DNA from: Erythrobacter sp. CCH5-A1
GTDB taxonomy: Bacteria; Pseudomonadota; Alphaproteobacteria; Sphingomonadales; Sphingomonadaceae
Reading direction: 5' to 3'
Assembly: GCF_001557115.1 (NCBI RefSeq)
Contig: NZ_LSKQ01000167.1
Span: forward strand, 1-48,204
DNA length: 48,204 nucleotides
The notes below the pieces were generated by a model. The model had not been told where the DNA came from. It searched no databases and saw nothing but the letters and a program-made list of their open reading frames with translations. The translations under genes were made by a program, and so were the position numbers. Shown piece by piece: positions 26,211-33,253 of this stretch; within the stretch, counting starts at the first letter, position 1; each line of letters begins with the position of its first letter.

Positions 26211-27047
26211 AGGGGTTACGCCGTCCTCGGCAAAGACGGTCGCAGGCGCGCCGGTGTCGGCATTGACGAGCGTGACGCGCGCGCCATCGACGGGCGCACC
26301 GGTTTCGCTGTCGAACACGACGCCGAAGGGATCGACCAGCACGGTGACCTCGGCCGAAACGAGGATCGTGTCGTTGCCCGGGCGCATCGCGGCGATGGTG
26401 ATGCGCGAATCCGCGCCGACGCTGAGGCGGCAGTCCTCGCGCACCAGCGGCGGGGGGATGCGCTGGGTGTCGATCACGCCGGCAAACAGCCCGCTATCGG
26501 CGGTCGTCTCGTAGACCGTCATGGTCTCCTGGTCGCCTTCCGGGGTGGTGAGCACGACTGTGAGGCTGTCGATCGCCGTCGGATCGAGGTTTGCCGAAAT
26601 GGCTGTAATTTCGAAGAAAAGCGGCTCGCCCCCGCGCAGCTCGTCGGTCTGCTGGACATTGACGACGGAGGTCGGGGCGGTGGAGACCGCATTGCCGCCC
26701 GGGGTCAGGCTGGCAATCGCGTTGGCGCGCAGCGTGGCCGCGGCAACCCCGCCGACGCTGCACTGGGGCGCGCGGTAGACGAGTTCGGGGCCGTTGCCGC
26801 CGGGCGCGCGGCGGAAGACGCGGATCGATGGGGGTGCGGGGGGCTGGGTGGCAACATCGAAAGCCACGCGGTTGCTGGCGGTTTCCTGGCGGTTGCCATG
26901 GGTCTCCCAGCTCGCCTCGGCGATATTGATGACGGTGCGCACGGCGGCGCCACCCGTCGTCTGGGCGTGAACCCCCTCCTGCGGCGCAGCAAGCGGCAGC
27001 AGCACTGCGCACAGCAATGCTGCCGCACGCCGCAAGAGGGGGAACAC
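26208..27047 (-). CDS. Giant outer-membrane protein, N-terminal part before the in-frame TGA
   Basis: From GTG 27047 the product is 279 residues. GTG is preferred over a TTG two codons earlier because AAGG lies six bases upstream. A signal peptide (MFPLLRRAAALLCAVLLPLA, cleavage near VHAQ) leads to a module found at the N-terminus of two other proteins in the cluster (VINIAEASWETHGNRQETAS). It continues with Ig-like strands (LFFEITAISANLDPTAIDSL) and ends in VDGARVTLVNADTGAPATVF just before the TGA. Together with the downstream frame it would form one protein of about 1,720 residues. The gap to the preceding gene is 27 bases. Confidence 0.75.
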   Translation of the reverse strand: MFPLLRRAAALLCAVLLPLAAPQEGVHAQTTGGAAVRTVINIAEASWETHGNRQETASNRVAFDVATQPPAPPSIRVFRRAPGGNGPELVYRAPQCSVGGVAAATLRANAIASLTPGGNAVSTAPTSVVNVQQTDELRGGEPLFFEITAISANLDPTAIDSLTVVLTTPEGDQETMTVYETTADSGLFAGVIDTQRIPPPLVREDCRLSVGADSRITIAAMRPGNDTILVSAEVTVLVDPFGVVFDSETGAPVDGARVTLVNADTGAPATVFAEDGVTP

Positions 27048-27074
27048 ACGCAAGACCTTGGTCCTGGACCGATT

Positions 27075-28121
27075 TTACCGGATCGTGACCCGGAAGTAGA
27101 GCGAACGGGTCTGACCCGCCGCCACGTCGCTCAGCGTGCCGGTGATGCGGTCACGCCCGCCCGTGCCGCCGCCAGCAGCGAAGGTGCCGCCGGCGGTGCC
27201 GGTGGTGCAGGTCGCGTTGCCGTTGATGAAGATCCCGAAGGCCGAGCTGTACTGCACGTCGGCCGGCAGATCGTCGAGCAGCGCCACGTTGGTCGCGGTC
27301 GCGGCACCGGCGGCGTTCGCCACGGTGATGCAGTATTCGACCGTCGCACCCGGGATGAACTTCGGGTTGGTGGTCCCGTTCACCGGATCGCTCACCACGC
27401 GGCTCTGCTTGACCACAGTCAGCACCGCACCCGACACCGTGTAACGGCCCTGGGCCGAGAACGCGCCGTCGTTGGCCGCATCCGACACGCCCGCGCCGTC
27501 GAACAGCACGTTGTCGATGCCGGCGGTGTTCGCGCCCGAGGTCGCTGCGATGCGCGCGCCGATCGTGCCGGCGGTGCCGCCGGTGTGCGCGGCAGCGGTC
27601 AGGGCGACGTCGAAGGTGTCACCGTTCACTGCGTTGATGCCGATGTCGGAAACAACCAGCACCGCTACGGTCGCGTCTTCTGCGACTTCGTCGAGCGAGG
27701 TGATCGTGCCCGCGGTCAGTTCGGCCGCATCGAGCGTGCGGTTGCCGTTGGTATCGCGGAAGATGCGGATGTTGCTGATGTTGGCCGCCGTGCCGCCGCG
27801 CAGCGCGGTGGTGAGGACGAGGTCAGCCGTAGCGTTGCCGAGGTTGGTGACGTCGAAGGCCAGCACGCGGTTGGTCTGGTTCGGCGAAACCGAAACAGGC
27901 GTGGTGATGGCCGTGACAAGCACGTTGACGCGCTGGTCGACGGTGAAGCTGTCGCTGTCCGTGACGGCGTTCTGCGCGTTGCCGTTGACGTTGTAGTTGA
28001 CGGTTACCGAGTTGGTGATGGTGGTCCCGGCTCTGGTCCCTGCGGCCAGAGCAGGGGTGCTGGACATGGCGACAAGCGCAACCGCGCTCACCGCACCCAG
28101 CAGCTGCTTGGTGGTCTTCAT
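27075..28121 (-). CDS. Exported DUF11-repeat protein, 348 residues
   Basis: A signal peptide (MKTTKQLLGAVSAVALVAMS, cleavage after ALAA) is followed by the cluster's shared N-terminal module (AGTTITNSVTVNYNVNGNA). A second module carries an Asp/Asn-rich loop FRDTNGNRTLDAAE, which looks like a dockerin or EF-hand type calcium loop. The third module starts SDPVNGTTNPKFIPGA, shared with the last gene of the cluster. Two or three cysteines sit in the last domain. It ends SLYFRVTIR. It is predicted to be periplasmic or surface-located. Function is unknown; the repeated sandwich modules suggest a structural subunit. Confidence 0.8.
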   Translation of the reverse strand: MKTTKQLLGAVSAVALVAMSSTPALAAGTRAGTTITNSVTVNYNVNGNAQNAVTDSDSFTVDQRVNVLVTAITTPVSVSPNQTNRVLAFDVTNLGNATADLVLTTALRGGTAANISNIRIFRDTNGNRTLDAAELTAGTITSLDEVAEDATVAVLVVSDIGINAVNGDTFDVALTAAAHTGGTAGTIGARIAATSGANTAGIDNVLFDGAGVSDAANDGAFSAQGRYTVSGAVLTVVKQSRVVSDPVNGTTNPKFIPGATVEYCITVANAAGAATATNVALLDDLPADVQYSSAFGIFINGNATCTTGTAGGTFAAGGGTGGRDRITGTLSDVAAGQTRSLYFRVTIR

Positions 28122-28192
28122 GTTTATGGTCCCGAGTGTGTGCCCCGCGTCAAAAGTGCCGCCCGCGGGGCGTGGCGGTTATCTCCCGCGTG

Positions 28193-28684
28193 TCAGCGGA
28201 TGATTACGGGGAAGGCGACCCGCCCGGTGGCGCCCGGAGCGATGGAGGCCAGCACCCAGCGGACGTGGGTCACGTCGGCATGGGTGGCGGGACGTGTGGT
28301 CCCGTCGGAATTGATGACGCTGAGCGAGCCGAGCTTGCCCCAGGTCTTGCCGCCGTCAGCCGACAGCTCGAGCGCCGGATCGGCGTCGGGCGCGAGGCGC
28401 ACGGCTTCGGGCAGCGGGTTGGTGATCGTGAAGTTCGTCACCACGTCCGCGCTGGTGTTGACGTAGTTCTGCCCGAACACCAGCCGGTCGCCCGGAAGGA
28501 AGGTTTCGGGCTCGACGAGCTCGATGCGGGTCTTGCCGTCGGGTGCGGTGACGGTCTTTTCGGCCCTGATGTCGCCATTGACCGAGACGGCGGGCGCGGC
28601 GGCCTGCGCGGAGAGCGGAAGGACGGGCACGGCAAGGCTCGCAGCCGCGGCACAGGCCAGCATCAGCTTGGTGATCGACTTCAT
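28193..28684 (-). CDS. Small exported DUF11-like protein, 163 residues
   Basis: A signal peptide (MKSITKLMLACAAAASLAVP, cleavage near SAQAA) precedes a single DUF11-like beta-sandwich: VNGDIRAEKTVT, PGDRLVFGQNYVNTSADVVTNFTITNPLPEAV, and TWGKLGSL. It ends VAFPVIIR, like its neighbours. As the shortest member of the cluster with one domain, it could be a repeating subunit, a cap or a secretion partner. No cysteines occur in the mature part. The flanking gaps of about 70 bases contain no clear promoter or terminator. Confidence 0.8.
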   Translation of the reverse strand: MKSITKLMLACAAAASLAVPVLPLSAQAAAPAVSVNGDIRAEKTVTAPDGKTRIELVEPETFLPGDRLVFGQNYVNTSADVVTNFTITNPLPEAVRLAPDADPALELSADGGKTWGKLGSLSVINSDGTTRPATHADVTHVRWVLASIAPGATGRVAFPVIIR

Positions 28685-28758
28685 TTTTGGTCCCCTGATG
28701 ACTCGTAAACTATTGATTGTATTGCGTCAGGCCGGGCTGGTCAGGCCCGGCCCGATGA

Positions 28759-29748
28759 TCATTGGTCGACGGTGACGTTGAAGGTGATCGAACGGTTGGT
28801 GCCGGCCGGCACGGTCCCGAGCGTGACGTTGATGCCCGCGCTGTCCGAGGCGGTCCCGGCATCGGCGTCGGCCGTGTCGGTCAGGGCGCCGGTATCCAGC
28901 GTGAGCGTGCCGGGCACGTAGGTCGTCCCGGCCGGGATGGCGTCGGTGACAACCAGGTTGGCAACGCTGCCCGAACCGCTGACGCGCGCCTCGATGGTGA
29001 AGGTCGCAACCGAGCCGGGCACCGCGCTGGTGCCGCCGAAAGGATCGCGCAGGGCAACCGACTTGACCAGCTGGACGCTCGCGACCGCGCTGTTGATCTG
29101 CCCGCGGGCATCGTCGATCGCGCCGGTCGAGCCGACCACCGCATCGCCGCCGCCCTGGCCCTGGCCGGCAAAGGTGGTGCCGGGCGTGCCGCTGCCGGTC
29201 ACGGCGGCGGCGGTGAGCTCGACATTGCTGGTGTCGCCGTCCGCCGCGCTGTCGGGCACGGTGACGAGCACGAACACGGTCACGCGCGCATCGGGCGCCA
29301 GCACCGGCGTGGTCAGCGGGCCGGTGAGGATCTGGTCGATCCCGTCGTCATAGATGCCGTTGCCGTTGCTATCGATGGCCACGCCGCGCACGGTCACGTC
29401 GAAATCATTGCCGGCCACCGCGGGGTTGGCGGTGAGGCGGAAGGCCTCGGGGCCGTTGCCCGGGTTAGTCACTTCGAAGGTCAGCACCGCATTGCCCGGG
29501 CGCGAGGTGACGGGACCGGTGTCGAGCGAGGTCACGGTCACATCGAGCAATTCGTCGACCCGCACGGTGACCGTGTTCGAATCGACGCTGCGCGGGTTCC
29601 CGCCTTCTTCGAAGTTGGCGGTGGCGGTGTTTTCGATCAGCGTGCCAGCGGTGACGCCGCCGGCGAGCGCAGGCGTGGCGGCACTCGCCAGAATGGCGGT
29701 GGCGATGATCGAGGCGAGGGGGCCATAGAGGCGAGCATGTTTGGTCAT
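28759..29748 (-). CDS. Exported DUF11-repeat protein, 329 residues (first gene of cluster)
   Basis: After a signal peptide (cleavage near TPALAG) comes the shared N-terminal module (AGTLIENTATANFEEGGNP). A module with an Asp/Asn-rich loop IDSNGNGIYDDGID follows, equivalent to the loop in the protein at 27075, then a C-terminal DUF11 sandwich (VPGSVATFTIEARVSGSGS, DAIPAGTTYVPGTL). It ends SITFNVTVDQ. It lines up with the 348-residue neighbour over its whole length, so the two are paralogues. It is the first gene of the five-gene cluster, preceded by an AT-rich, CtrA-box-like leader. Confidence 0.8.
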   Translation of the reverse strand: MTKHARLYGPLASIIATAILASAATPALAGGVTAGTLIENTATANFEEGGNPRSVDSNTVTVRVDELLDVTVTSLDTGPVTSRPGNAVLTFEVTNPGNGPEAFRLTANPAVAGNDFDVTVRGVAIDSNGNGIYDDGIDQILTGPLTTPVLAPDARVTVFVLVTVPDSAADGDTSNVELTAAAVTGSGTPGTTFAGQGQGGGDAVVGSTGAIDDARGQINSAVASVQLVKSVALRDPFGGTSAVPGSVATFTIEARVSGSGSVANLVVTDAIPAGTTYVPGTLTLDTGALTDTADADAGTASDSAGINVTLGTVPAGTNRSITFNVTVDQ

Positions 29749-29772
29749 GCCCAGGGGAATTACGTAGGAATG

Positions 29773-29788
29773 GTTAGTATTTCGTTAG
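29773..29788 (-). promoter_or_regulatory. CtrA-like box upstream of the surface-protein cluster
   Basis: CTAA-N7-CTAAC on the reverse strand matches the CtrA consensus TTAA-N7-TTAAC with one mismatch per half. It lies 25 bases before the first ATG of the cluster in a 99-base AT-rich gap. Its leader (GCTAAC-N7-TAACCAT, then TTCCTACG) resembles that of the last gene of the cluster. CtrA normally couples surface structures to the cell cycle in alphaproteobacteria. Confidence 0.4.
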
Positions 29789-29847
29789 CCATCCTATGTT
29801 GGTTTTTGGGTTTCCCGCGATCTCTTCGGTATAGGTACCTAGCCCTT

Positions 29848-30267
29848 TCAGGTAGCGAAAAGGTTAGCGGGGTTAGCGAACGCCTTGAACTCCAGGGCAT
29901 TGCCCGATGGGTCGCGCAGGAACATCGTGGCCTGTTCGCCCGGCTGCCCCTTGAAGCGAATGGTCGGCGCGATCACGAAGTTGCAGCCGCCCGCTTGCAG
30001 CCGCTCGGCGAGCGCTTCCCAGTCGGCCATCGTCAGCACCAGCCCGAAGTGCGGGACGGGGACGCCGTGCCCGTCGACATGGTTGCTCGCCCGGTCTCCC
30101 GCCTGTCCGGGGGCGAGGTGGGCGACGATCTGGTGGCCATGGAAATCGAAATCGACCCATTCCTCGGACGAGCGACCCTCCGCGCAGCCCATCACCTCGC
30201 CGTAAAAGCGGCGCGCGGCGGCCAGATCGTCGACCGGAAAGGCGAGGTGGAAGGGGGGAAGGGTCAT
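29848..30267 (-). CDS. VOC family protein (glyoxalase/dioxygenase fold)
   Basis: The 139-residue protein has two beta-alpha-beta-beta-beta units: [23 protein letters not shown] at the start and [13 protein letters not shown] later. Possible metal ligands are His in FHLAF, His in VPHFGLVL and Glu in [22 protein letters not shown] is the usual VOC C-terminal motif. The substrate is unknown; relatives are dioxygenases, glyoxalases and resistance proteins. It lies upstream of the surface-protein cluster on the same strand but with its own 99-base gap. Confidence 0.88.
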   Translation of the reverse strand: MTLPPFHLAFPVDDLAAARRFYGEVMGCAEGRSSEEWVDFDFHGHQIVAHLAPGQAGDRASNHVDGHGVPVPHFGLVLTMADWEALAERLQAGGCNFVIAPTIRFKGQPGEQATMFLRDPSGNALEFKAFANPANLFAT

Positions 30268-30567
30268 GGGTGCAGGCTCCTGTTGGCGCGGGCGGGATAG
30301 CGCGCGGGCCAGCAGGGGGGAAAGGATTTTCCTACTCGCTCGGCACGTGTCAGGCCGGTCGCTGCCATGCGTCGCCCTTTTCTCCGCCCTGCCGATATCG
30401 CCATGACCCGCGCCGAGGCGGCCGCGCTGGTGGAAGGCTGGCTCGGGGGGAGGAAATCTTGCAATATAGAGTGTCTCTCGTGTCTCCCCGTTCAGCGTCG
30501 ACAGCGTGCCGATGAACGCCTAGGGGGAAGGCCGTTGGAAACGCGGCAAGGTGGAGCACGCGGCGGC
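30268..30567. other. Intergenic region between the VOC and GST genes
   Basis: This 300-base divergent region has no convincing gene. An in-frame extension upstream of the GST start exists but has no ribosome-binding site and no family resemblance. It contains GTGTCTCTCGTGTCTCC (30471-30487), whose reverse complement matches 4458-4474 at 15 of 17 bases, next to an AT-rich TTGCAATATAGAG patch that could be part of a promoter. Confidence 0.4.
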
Positions 30568-31230
30568 ATGAAACTTATCATCGGCAACAAGAACTACTCG
30601 AGCTGGTCGCTGCGCGGCTGGCTCGCGGTCAAGCAGTCGGGTCTCTCCTTCGAGGAGCTGACCGTGCCCATCATGGGCGAGGAGTGGGACCGGCTGAAGC
30701 ACGACATGGGCGAGGTCCAGCCATCGAGCGGCAAGGTGCCGATCCTGTGGGATGGCGATGCGGTGGTGTGGGACAGCCTCGCGATCCTCGAATACTGCGC
30801 CGACAAGGTCGGGCGCGAGCGGTTCTGGCCCAAGCACGACGCGGCGCGCGCCATGGCCCGCGCGATGGTGGCCGAGATGCACTCGGGCTACCTCAGCCTG
30901 CGGCGCGAGCTGCCGATGAACATCCGCCGCCGGGTCGAGCTGCCCGGCGTCTCCGAGCAGACGAAGCACGACATCGTGCGCATCCTCACCCTGTGGGCCG
31001 AAGCCCGCGCGCGCCACGGCAACGCGGGGCCCTTTCTGTTCGGAACCTTTGGCGCTGCCGATATCTTCTATGCTCCGGTGGTGACGCGCTTTGCCACCTA
31101 CGGGATCGGCGTCCCGGGCTTTGCGCAGGCCTATATGGAGGCGCTGCTCGAGCATGACTGGATGCGCGAATGGATCGATGCGGCGGAGCAGGAGGAATGG
31201 GTGATCGAGCAGTTCGAGATGGTGCGCTGA
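30568..31230 (+). CDS. Glutathione S-transferase family protein
   Basis: The 220-residue protein has an N-terminal thioredoxin-like domain with IGNKNYSSWSLRGWLAVKQSG, where the SSWS Ser residues are at the glutathione-activating position. VPILWDGDAVVWDSLAILEYC carries the cis-Pro and glutathione-binding Asp-Ser. The C-terminal helical domain includes GPFLFGTFGAADIFYAPVV, the N-capping box. It conjugates glutathione or acts in related reactions. Its stop overlaps the ATG of the S1/P1 nuclease (TGATG), so the two are coupled. Confidence 0.9.
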   Translation: MKLIIGNKNYSSWSLRGWLAVKQSGLSFEELTVPIMGEEWDRLKHDMGEVQPSSGKVPILWDGDAVVWDSLAILEYCADKVGRERFWPKHDAARAMARAMVAEMHSGYLSLRRELPMNIRRRVELPGVSEQTKHDIVRILTLWAEARARHGNAGPFLFGTFGAADIFYAPVVTRFATYGIGVPGFAQAYMEALLEHDWMREWIDAAEQEEWVIEQFEMVR

Positions 31231-32120
31231 TGCTGCGACAGCTGCTGGCCTGTGCGGCGCTGCTGCTGGCGCTGGTTCCGGTCCCTGCAATGGCGTGGGG
31301 CGAATATGCCCATCGCCAGACGGCGACCATCGCGCTCGCCAATGTCTCGCCCGAAGTGCGCGCCAAGGTTGCGGGCCTGCTGGCGCGCGAGAAGGACCTC
31401 GGCACGCCCAACTGCCCCTTGAAGACGCTGCAGGATGCGGCGGTCTGGGCCGATTGCGTCCGGGCGGAAGGCTGGCGCTGGGGTTATACCGCAGCCTGGC
31501 ACTATCGCACCGCGCCGATCTGCAAGGCCTTCGACCCCAGAGCCAACTGCCCGGGCGGCAACTGCGTCACCGCGCAGATCGTGCGCGCGCAGCGGGTGCT
31601 CGCCGACGAACGCCTGCCTGCGGCCGTGCGGCTGGAGGCGCTCGCCTTCATGGTCCACTTCGCGGGCGACGTGCACATGCCGCTCCATTCGGGCGACAAC
31701 GAGGACCAGGGCGGCAACGCGCGCAAGGCCGATTACGGGATCAAGCCGGGGCTCAACCTGCATTCGATCTGGGACGGGGCGCTGGCCGAGCGCGCGATCA
31801 GCGATCCGGCCGATCCGGTGGTGCGCAGCTACACCGCGCAAGAGCGCGCCGAACTGGCCGGCGGCACGCCCGACGACTGGGGGCGCGAAAGCTGGGAGAT
31901 CGCGCGCAGCTTCGTCTACCCCACCGCCTTCGATACCGAGGACCTGTGCAGCCAGCCGCTCCCCGACAAGGTGGCGCTTTCTCAGGAGGACATCGTCCGC
32001 GGCGTGCCGATCGCGCGGAAGCGGGTGGTGCAGGCAGGGCTCAGGATCGCGGACCTGCTCGAGGCGGTATTCCAGCCCGGCCCGCTGGTGCCCGACGAAC
32101 CGCGGCGGCGGCGCGGGTAG
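31230..32120 (+). CDS. S1/P1 family secreted nuclease
   Basis: The 296-residue protein has a signal peptide ending PAMA, giving a mature N-terminus starting WGEYAHR. In S1/P1 nucleases the N-terminal Trp binds zinc directly, so the cleavage site fits exactly. Other zinc ligands are visible: His in EYAHR, Asp in AVWADCV, His in WHYRTAP, DVHMPLHSGD and LHSIWD. It cleaves single-stranded DNA and RNA and 3'-nucleotides outside the cytoplasm, probably for phosphate or nucleoside scavenging. The C-terminal tail is basic. Confidence 0.92.
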   Translation: MLRQLLACAALLLALVPVPAMAWGEYAHRQTATIALANVSPEVRAKVAGLLAREKDLGTPNCPLKTLQDAAVWADCVRAEGWRWGYTAAWHYRTAPICKAFDPRANCPGGNCVTAQIVRAQRVLADERLPAAVRLEALAFMVHFAGDVHMPLHSGDNEDQGGNARKADYGIKPGLNLHSIWDGALAERAISDPADPVVRSYTAQERAELAGGTPDDWGRESWEIARSFVYPTAFDTEDLCSQPLPDKVALSQEDIVRGVPIARKRVVQAGLRIADLLEAVFQPGPLVPDEPRRRRG

Positions 32121-32135
32121 GGCGGGCGTGGGGGC

Positions 32136-32759
32136 CTAACCAAACGCCTTGGCGAGGAACCAGGCGGCAACGCCAAGCATCGCCAGCGCCAGAGCGCGCC
32201 GCACCATTCGGGCGCGGGCCTCGGCCATCAATGCGGCGCGGGTGTGCTCGGCGAGCAGCACCAGCGCGAGGTGCACGGCCGTCGCGATGCCCACGCTGAC
32301 CGCGGCGAGGGTGAGGCCTTGCGCAAGACTCGGCCGCCCGCCGCTCACGAATTGCGGCATCACGGTGACGAGGAACAGCGCGGACTTGGGATTGAGGAAG
32401 TTGATGACGAAGCCCGCCAGCGCATGGCGGCCGGTGGTGGCCTTGGGCGCCACGGCCTGCGAGCTCTCGCCGGCCTCGCGCCATGCCTCCCATGCGAGCC
32501 ACGCCATCATCGCGGCTGCCAGTGCCGAGACGCCCCGCGTCAGCCCTTCTCTGGCCGAGAGGACGGCGCTGGCCGCGACCACGCTGAGCGCGGCATTGGC
32601 GGCAAGTCCCGCGGCCACCCCCGCGATCGCTCCAAGCCCGGCGCGCCGCCCTTCGGACAGCGTGAGCGTGACGAGCCACGCCATGTTGGGCCCGGGGGTC
32701 AGTTCGATCAGCAGCACTGCAAGCGCAAAGCCCGCCCAATTGACCGAGGGGTCGATCAC
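32136..32759 (-). CDS. LysE family amino-acid exporter
   Basis: The 207-residue protein has five or six transmembrane helices and the LysE/RhtB landmark ELTPGPNMAWLVTLTLSEGRRAGLGAIAG near the start, plus FVINFLNPKSALFLVTVMPQF in the middle. It probably exports amino acids or related metabolites across the inner membrane. The GTG start at 32759 overlaps the stop of the cupin gene (GTGA), so it is coupled to that gene. Confidence 0.9.
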   Translation of the reverse strand: MIDPSVNWAGFALAVLLIELTPGPNMAWLVTLTLSEGRRAGLGAIAGVAAGLAANAALSVVAASAVLSAREGLTRGVSALAAAMMAWLAWEAWREAGESSQAVAPKATTGRHALAGFVINFLNPKSALFLVTVMPQFVSGGRPSLAQGLTLAAVSVGIATAVHLALVLLAEHTRAALMAEARARMVRRALALAMLGVAAWFLAKAFG

Positions 32760-33223
32760 GGCGTCCGGCGCGCCGCGTAACGGGTGCCGTCCTTGCGGGC
32801 GTAGCCATCGGCGTCGAACACCATGTCGATATCGGGGTACTCGCCGCTGTCCGCCGCCTTGTCCCCGGCGCTGATGGCGACGAAGACGCAGGGCCGGTCC
32901 GAGCGGTTGTGGAGGCAGTGCCCGTTGGCCTCGCCCGCGGGGAAGGCGAGCACGTCGCCCGGGCCGATCGGGGTCTCGCCATGGTCGTCGATCAGGATCG
33001 CTTCGCCTTCGAGCATCACCACCAGCTCGTCCTCCTCGCGGTGCCAGTGGCGCTGGGAGGAGAAGGCGCCCGGCAGCAGGGTGACATGGCTCGCGCCCAT
33101 GCGGGTGAGGCCGCTGGCCGGCGCGAGGCGGCGATACCAGCGCCCCTCGACCGCCGCATCGAACGGCGCGGGATAGCCGGTCGCATTGGTCTGGGGAATC
33201 GCGGCAAGATCGAGCTTGGGCAT
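32756..33223 (-). CDS. Cupin domain protein
   Basis: The 155-residue protein has one cupin barrel. Motif 1 is HWHREEDELVVMLEGEAILIDD, with two His and one Glu metal ligands. Motif 2 is PGDVLAFPAGEANGHCLHN. It may bind a small molecule or act as a sugar isomerase or dioxygenase; the sequence does not say which. I start at ATG 33223, nine bases after AGGAG. An ATG three codons earlier abuts the Shine-Dalgarno sequence and is less likely. It is co-transcribed with the LysE gene, so its ligand may relate to the exported metabolite. Confidence 0.85.
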   Translation of the reverse strand: MPKLDLAAIPQTNATGYPAPFDAAVEGRWYRRLAPASGLTRMGASHVTLLPGAFSSQRHWHREEDELVVMLEGEAILIDDHGETPIGPGDVLAFPAGEANGHCLHNRSDRPCVFVAISAGDKAADSGEYPDIDMVFDADGYARKDGTRYAARRTP

Positions 33224-33253
33224 CGGCGGCATCTCCTGCTAGGCCTGCCTGTG

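Noticed and set aside
23025..28466. A 1,813-codon forward-strand open frame opposite the surface-protein genes
   Set aside because: It is antisense to genes with signal peptides and clear domains, has low-complexity Arg/Gly/Ala-rich sequence and crosses several gene boundaries. High GC removes stop codons from antisense frames.
30403..30567. Extended N-terminus or small gene upstream of the GST start
   Set aside because: There is no ribosome-binding site, the sequence is unlike GST N-termini, and MKLIIGNKNYSSWS is a typical GST start.
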